Assembly (NCBI RefSeq): GCF_014212125.1
Contig: NZ_JACJVP010000042.1
Location: 86,396 to 150,395, forward strand
DNA: 64,000 bases
Direction: 5' to 3'
Origin: Cohnella nanjingensis
GTDB lineage: Bacteria; Bacillota; Bacilli; Paenibacillales; Paenibacillaceae
The notes under the pieces were generated by a model. That model did no database searches, was not told the DNA's origin, and saw only the letters and a list, made by a program, of their open reading frames with translations. Below, one piece after another: positions 62,161 through 64,000 of this stretch. The translations under genes were made by a program, and so were the position numbers. Position 1 is the stretch's first letter, and each line of letters begins with the position of its first letter.

Positions 62161-63342
62161 ATGATCGATACGCTAACGGCGCGGCCGCCGCTGCACGATT
62201 GGACGCCGCGCGCGCTTTATATCCATATCCCGTTCTGCACGAACAAATGCTATTATTGCGACTTCAACTCTTACGTCGCGGCCGGACAGCCGATCGACGC
62301 GTATCTGGACGCGTTGGAGCGGGAGATGGAGCGGACCGTGTCGGCGCTGCCGCCGGAGACGATCCGCAAAGTATTCGTAGGCGGCGGTACGCCGACGGTG
62401 CTCGCTCCGCCGCAGATGACGCGGTTCCTCGCTTCCGTGTCGCGGCACTTCCCGATCGCGGCGGACGCCGAGTTCACGATGGAGGCCAATCCCGGCACGA
62501 CGGATCCCGACAAGCTCGAAGCGATGCGCGCGGGGGGCGTGAACCGGATCAGCTTCGGCGCCCAGACGTTCGACAACGGGCTGCTCGCCGCCATCGGACG
62601 CATTCACGAAGCGGACGACGTCGTGAACAGCATCCGCAACGCCAAGGCCGCGGGCTTCGCGAACCTGTCCATCGATCTGATGTTCGGACTGCCCCGCCAG
62701 ACGCTGGAGCAGCTCGCGGACAGCGTCTCGCGCGCGCTCGAGCTCGATCTGCCGCACTATTCGCTCTACAGCTTGAAGGTGGAGGAGAACACGCTGTTCC
62801 ATCGCCTCTATGAGCGCGGCGAGCTGCCGCTGCCCGAAGAAGACGCCGAAGTCGCCATGTTCGAGCATCTGCGGGAACGGCTGGGCGGCGCGGGCTATGG
62901 ACACTACGAGATCAGCAACTTCGCCCGCCCGGGCTACGAGAGCCGGCACAACTCCACCTATTGGCGCAACGAGCCCTATTACGGGCTGGGCGCGGGCGCC
63001 CATGGCTATGCGAACGGAGAACGCCATCTGAACGTCAAGGGCGTTCAGCCGTATATCGACGCGGCTCAGCGCGGACTGCCGCGGCTCGAGACGAACCCGG
63101 TCTCGCCGCGGGAAGCGATGGAAGACTTCATGATGGTCGGGCTGCGTCTGCGCGCAGGCGTGCGCCAAGCCGACTTCGCCCGCCAATTCGCCGGCGCGCG
63201 GCTGACGGACGTCTTCGGCGCGGAGCTGCGGCGGCTGCTGGAGCAAGGCTTGATCGAAGCGACGCCGGGCGAAGACGGCTACCGGCTCAGCGAGCGAGGC
63301 GTGCCGCTCGGCAACGAAGTGTTCGGCGCGTTCCTCCCATGA
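62161..63342 (+). CDS. hemW: HemW, radical SAM heme chaperone
   Basis: A 393-residue radical SAM protein, long annotated as HemN-like oxygen-independent coproporphyrinogen oxidase. The iron-sulfur motif is C-x3-C-x2-C in HIPFCTNKCYYCDF, followed by GGGTPTVL and ISFGAQTFDNGLL. HemW-type enzymes hand heme to target proteins rather than oxidise porphyrinogen. It follows lepA as in Bacillus; hrcA would normally come next. GAAGGAG lies upstream of the ATG. Confidence 0.93.
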   Translation: MIDTLTARPPLHDWTPRALYIHIPFCTNKCYYCDFNSYVAAGQPIDAYLDALEREMERTVSALPPETIRKVFVGGGTPTVLAPPQMTRFLASVSRHFPIAADAEFTMEANPGTTDPDKLEAMRAGGVNRISFGAQTFDNGLLAAIGRIHEADDVVNSIRNAKAAGFANLSIDLMFGLPRQTLEQLADSVSRALELDLPHYSLYSLKVEENTLFHRLYERGELPLPEEDAEVAMFEHLRERLGGAGYGHYEISNFARPGYESRHNSTYWRNEPYYGLGAGAHGYANGERHLNVKGVQPYIDAAQRGLPRLETNPVSPREAMEDFMMVGLRLRAGVRQADFARQFAGARLTDVFGAELRRLLEQGLIEATPGEDGYRLSERGVPLGNEVFGAFLP

Positions 63343-63356
63343 CGGGAGGCGGGCGG

Positions 63357-63617
63357 ATGGCATGCCGGGCCGGCTGCGGCGCCTGCTGCATCGTCGTCTC
63401 CATCTCTTCGCCGATCCCGGGCATGCCGGAAGGCAAGCCCGCCGGCGTCCGGTGCGCGCAGCTGACCGACGACAACCGGTGCCGGTTGTTCGGCAAGCCG
63501 GAGCGACCGGCCGTCTGCGGAGGACTAGCGGCATCGGCGGAGATGTGCGGGACGCGGGACGAGGAAGCGTTCGCCTATCTGGCGGAGCTGGAGCGTCTGA
63601 CGGCGCCGAAGGGATAA
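63357..63617 (+). CDS. YkgJ-family Cys cluster protein
   Basis: An 86-residue protein with Cys at MACRAGCGACC (three close Cys), VRCAQLT, CRLF, AVCGG and EMCG. This pattern matches the YkgJ family (UPF0153/Zn- or Fe-S-binding). The ATG at 63357 has GGAGG eight bases upstream; an ATG at 63339 overlapping the hemW stop is possible. It is likely co-transcribed with hemW. Its function is unknown. Confidence 0.75.
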   Translation: MACRAGCGACCIVVSISSPIPGMPEGKPAGVRCAQLTDDNRCRLFGKPERPAVCGGLAASAEMCGTRDEEAFAYLAELERLTAPKG

Positions 63618-63649
63618 CGGAAGAGGCTGCCCGTGGTCGGGATGACTGA

Positions 63650-64000
63650 TATGCTCCCCTTTAAGTAGACAGGTTAAATAAACAAACCTGCTGCTTGGAG
63701 GGGAGTATTTCTTTGGCCAAGAAGAATGAATATTCCGCTGGAGCGAAGTTGAGGATTCTTAGAGAACTGGAATCAGGTGAAGGCACTCGGATGGAGGTCG
63801 CCCGCAAACATAACATCAGTGTCCAAACGCTGGTGACATGGCGGCATCGCTATGAACGGTATGGAATGAACGGTCTAGAGATTCAAGCTCGTAACCGCAG
63901 GTATTCAGCGGACTTGAAAATGAAGGCAGTTGAAGATTATCTCTCCGGCCAGTATTCACAATATGAACTCATCGATAAAACCAAATTGCAAGCCGTACAC
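63650..64000 (+). mobile_element. Left part of an IS3/IS150-type insertion sequence (continues past window)
   Basis: The left end is probably TGATATGCTCCCCTTTAAGTAGACA, beginning near 63647-63650; its terminal base cannot be fixed without the right end. The first ORF (transposase OrfA) begins at 63713. The element lies about 30 bases beyond the YkgJ-like gene, where hrcA is expected in the conserved order. The base composition is visibly lower in G+C than flanking genes. Confidence 0.75.
63713..64000 (+). CDS. IS3-family transposase OrfA (IS150-like), 5' part
   Basis: About 96 codons are present from a TTG start with GGAGGGG upstream. The protein begins MAKKNEYSAGAKLRILRELESG and has two helix-turn-helix units (RMEVARKHNISVQTLVTWRHRYE; YSADLKMKAVEDYLSGQYSQYEL). 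This is typical of the IS150-type OrfA, which is joined to OrfB by frameshifting in the active transposase. The gene runs off the window. Confidence 0.8.
   Translation, partial: MAKKNEYSAGAKLRILRELESGEGTRMEVARKHNISVQTLVTWRHRYERYGMNGLEIQARNRRYSADLKMKAVEDYLSGQYSQYELIDKTKLQAVH

Overview
The window is high-G+C DNA from an endospore-forming Firmicute, most likely a Paenibacillaceae member such as Paenibacillus or Cohnella. The evidence is the sporulation genes (spoVAC-AD-AE, sigK, gpr, spoIIP), strong GGAGG-type ribosome binding sites, frequent GTG/TTG starts, a tRNA-Leu T-box, and the Bacillus-type order yqeG-yqeH-aroE-yhbY-nadD-yqeK-rsfS-yqeM / comER-comEA-comEB-comEC / holA-rpsT-gpr / spoIIP-yqxA-lepA-hemW. 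No rRNA, tRNA or CRISPR array was recognised.

Layout. 1-1.9 kb: end of a urease accessory operon (ureF end, ureG, ureD), then a DEDDh exonuclease on the minus strand. 2.7-5.3 kb: a scar region with the C-terminal remnant of a GH2 glycosidase, an internally deleted sugar-binding lipoprotein, a partial second copy of sigK, two near-identical hairpins and a 4 x 51 bp hairpin minisatellite. 5.4-11.2 kb: intact sigK, a tight DedA / phospholipid-methyltransferase-like / two-component cluster, and the spoVA genes. 11.4-15.8 kb: MoxR ATPase, DUF58 protein and membrane transglutaminase. 15.9-22.5 kb: the ribosome-assembly/NAD/shikimate cluster, interrupted by a second array of six 51-53 bp units. 22.6-28.4 kb: MMPL transporter with divergent TetR regulator, then T-box-controlled leuS. 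28.6-38.3 kb: competence genes, an ECF sigma/anti-sigma pair, holA, rpsT and gpr.

38.4-55.8 kb lies between gpr and spoIIP, which are neighbours in Bacillus, and looks like inserted accessory DNA in two parts. The first is a beta-mannan oligosaccharide unit: YesM/YesN-type two-component system, two sugar ABC permeases, LacI regulator, GH113 mannanase, cellobiose 2-epimerase, GH130 mannosylglucose phosphorylase and a sugar-binding lipoprotein. Recurrent GATAACAA operators and two similar promoters with cre-like sites tie it together. The second part has visibly lower G+C: a second methionine aminopeptidase, and a two-component system divergent from a membrane-anchored multicopper oxidase.

55.9-64 kb returns to the conserved cluster (spoIIP, yqxA-like, lepA, hemW) with a MutS2-like gene behind an unassigned structured leader. 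The window ends inside an IS3/IS150-type element, where hrcA would be expected after hemW.

The sequence supports no wholly new enzymatic system. The least explained items are the two unrelated minisatellites with the same ~51 bp period and a hairpin per unit, the structured leader before the MutS2-like gene, and the sigK/lipoprotein/GH2 scar.
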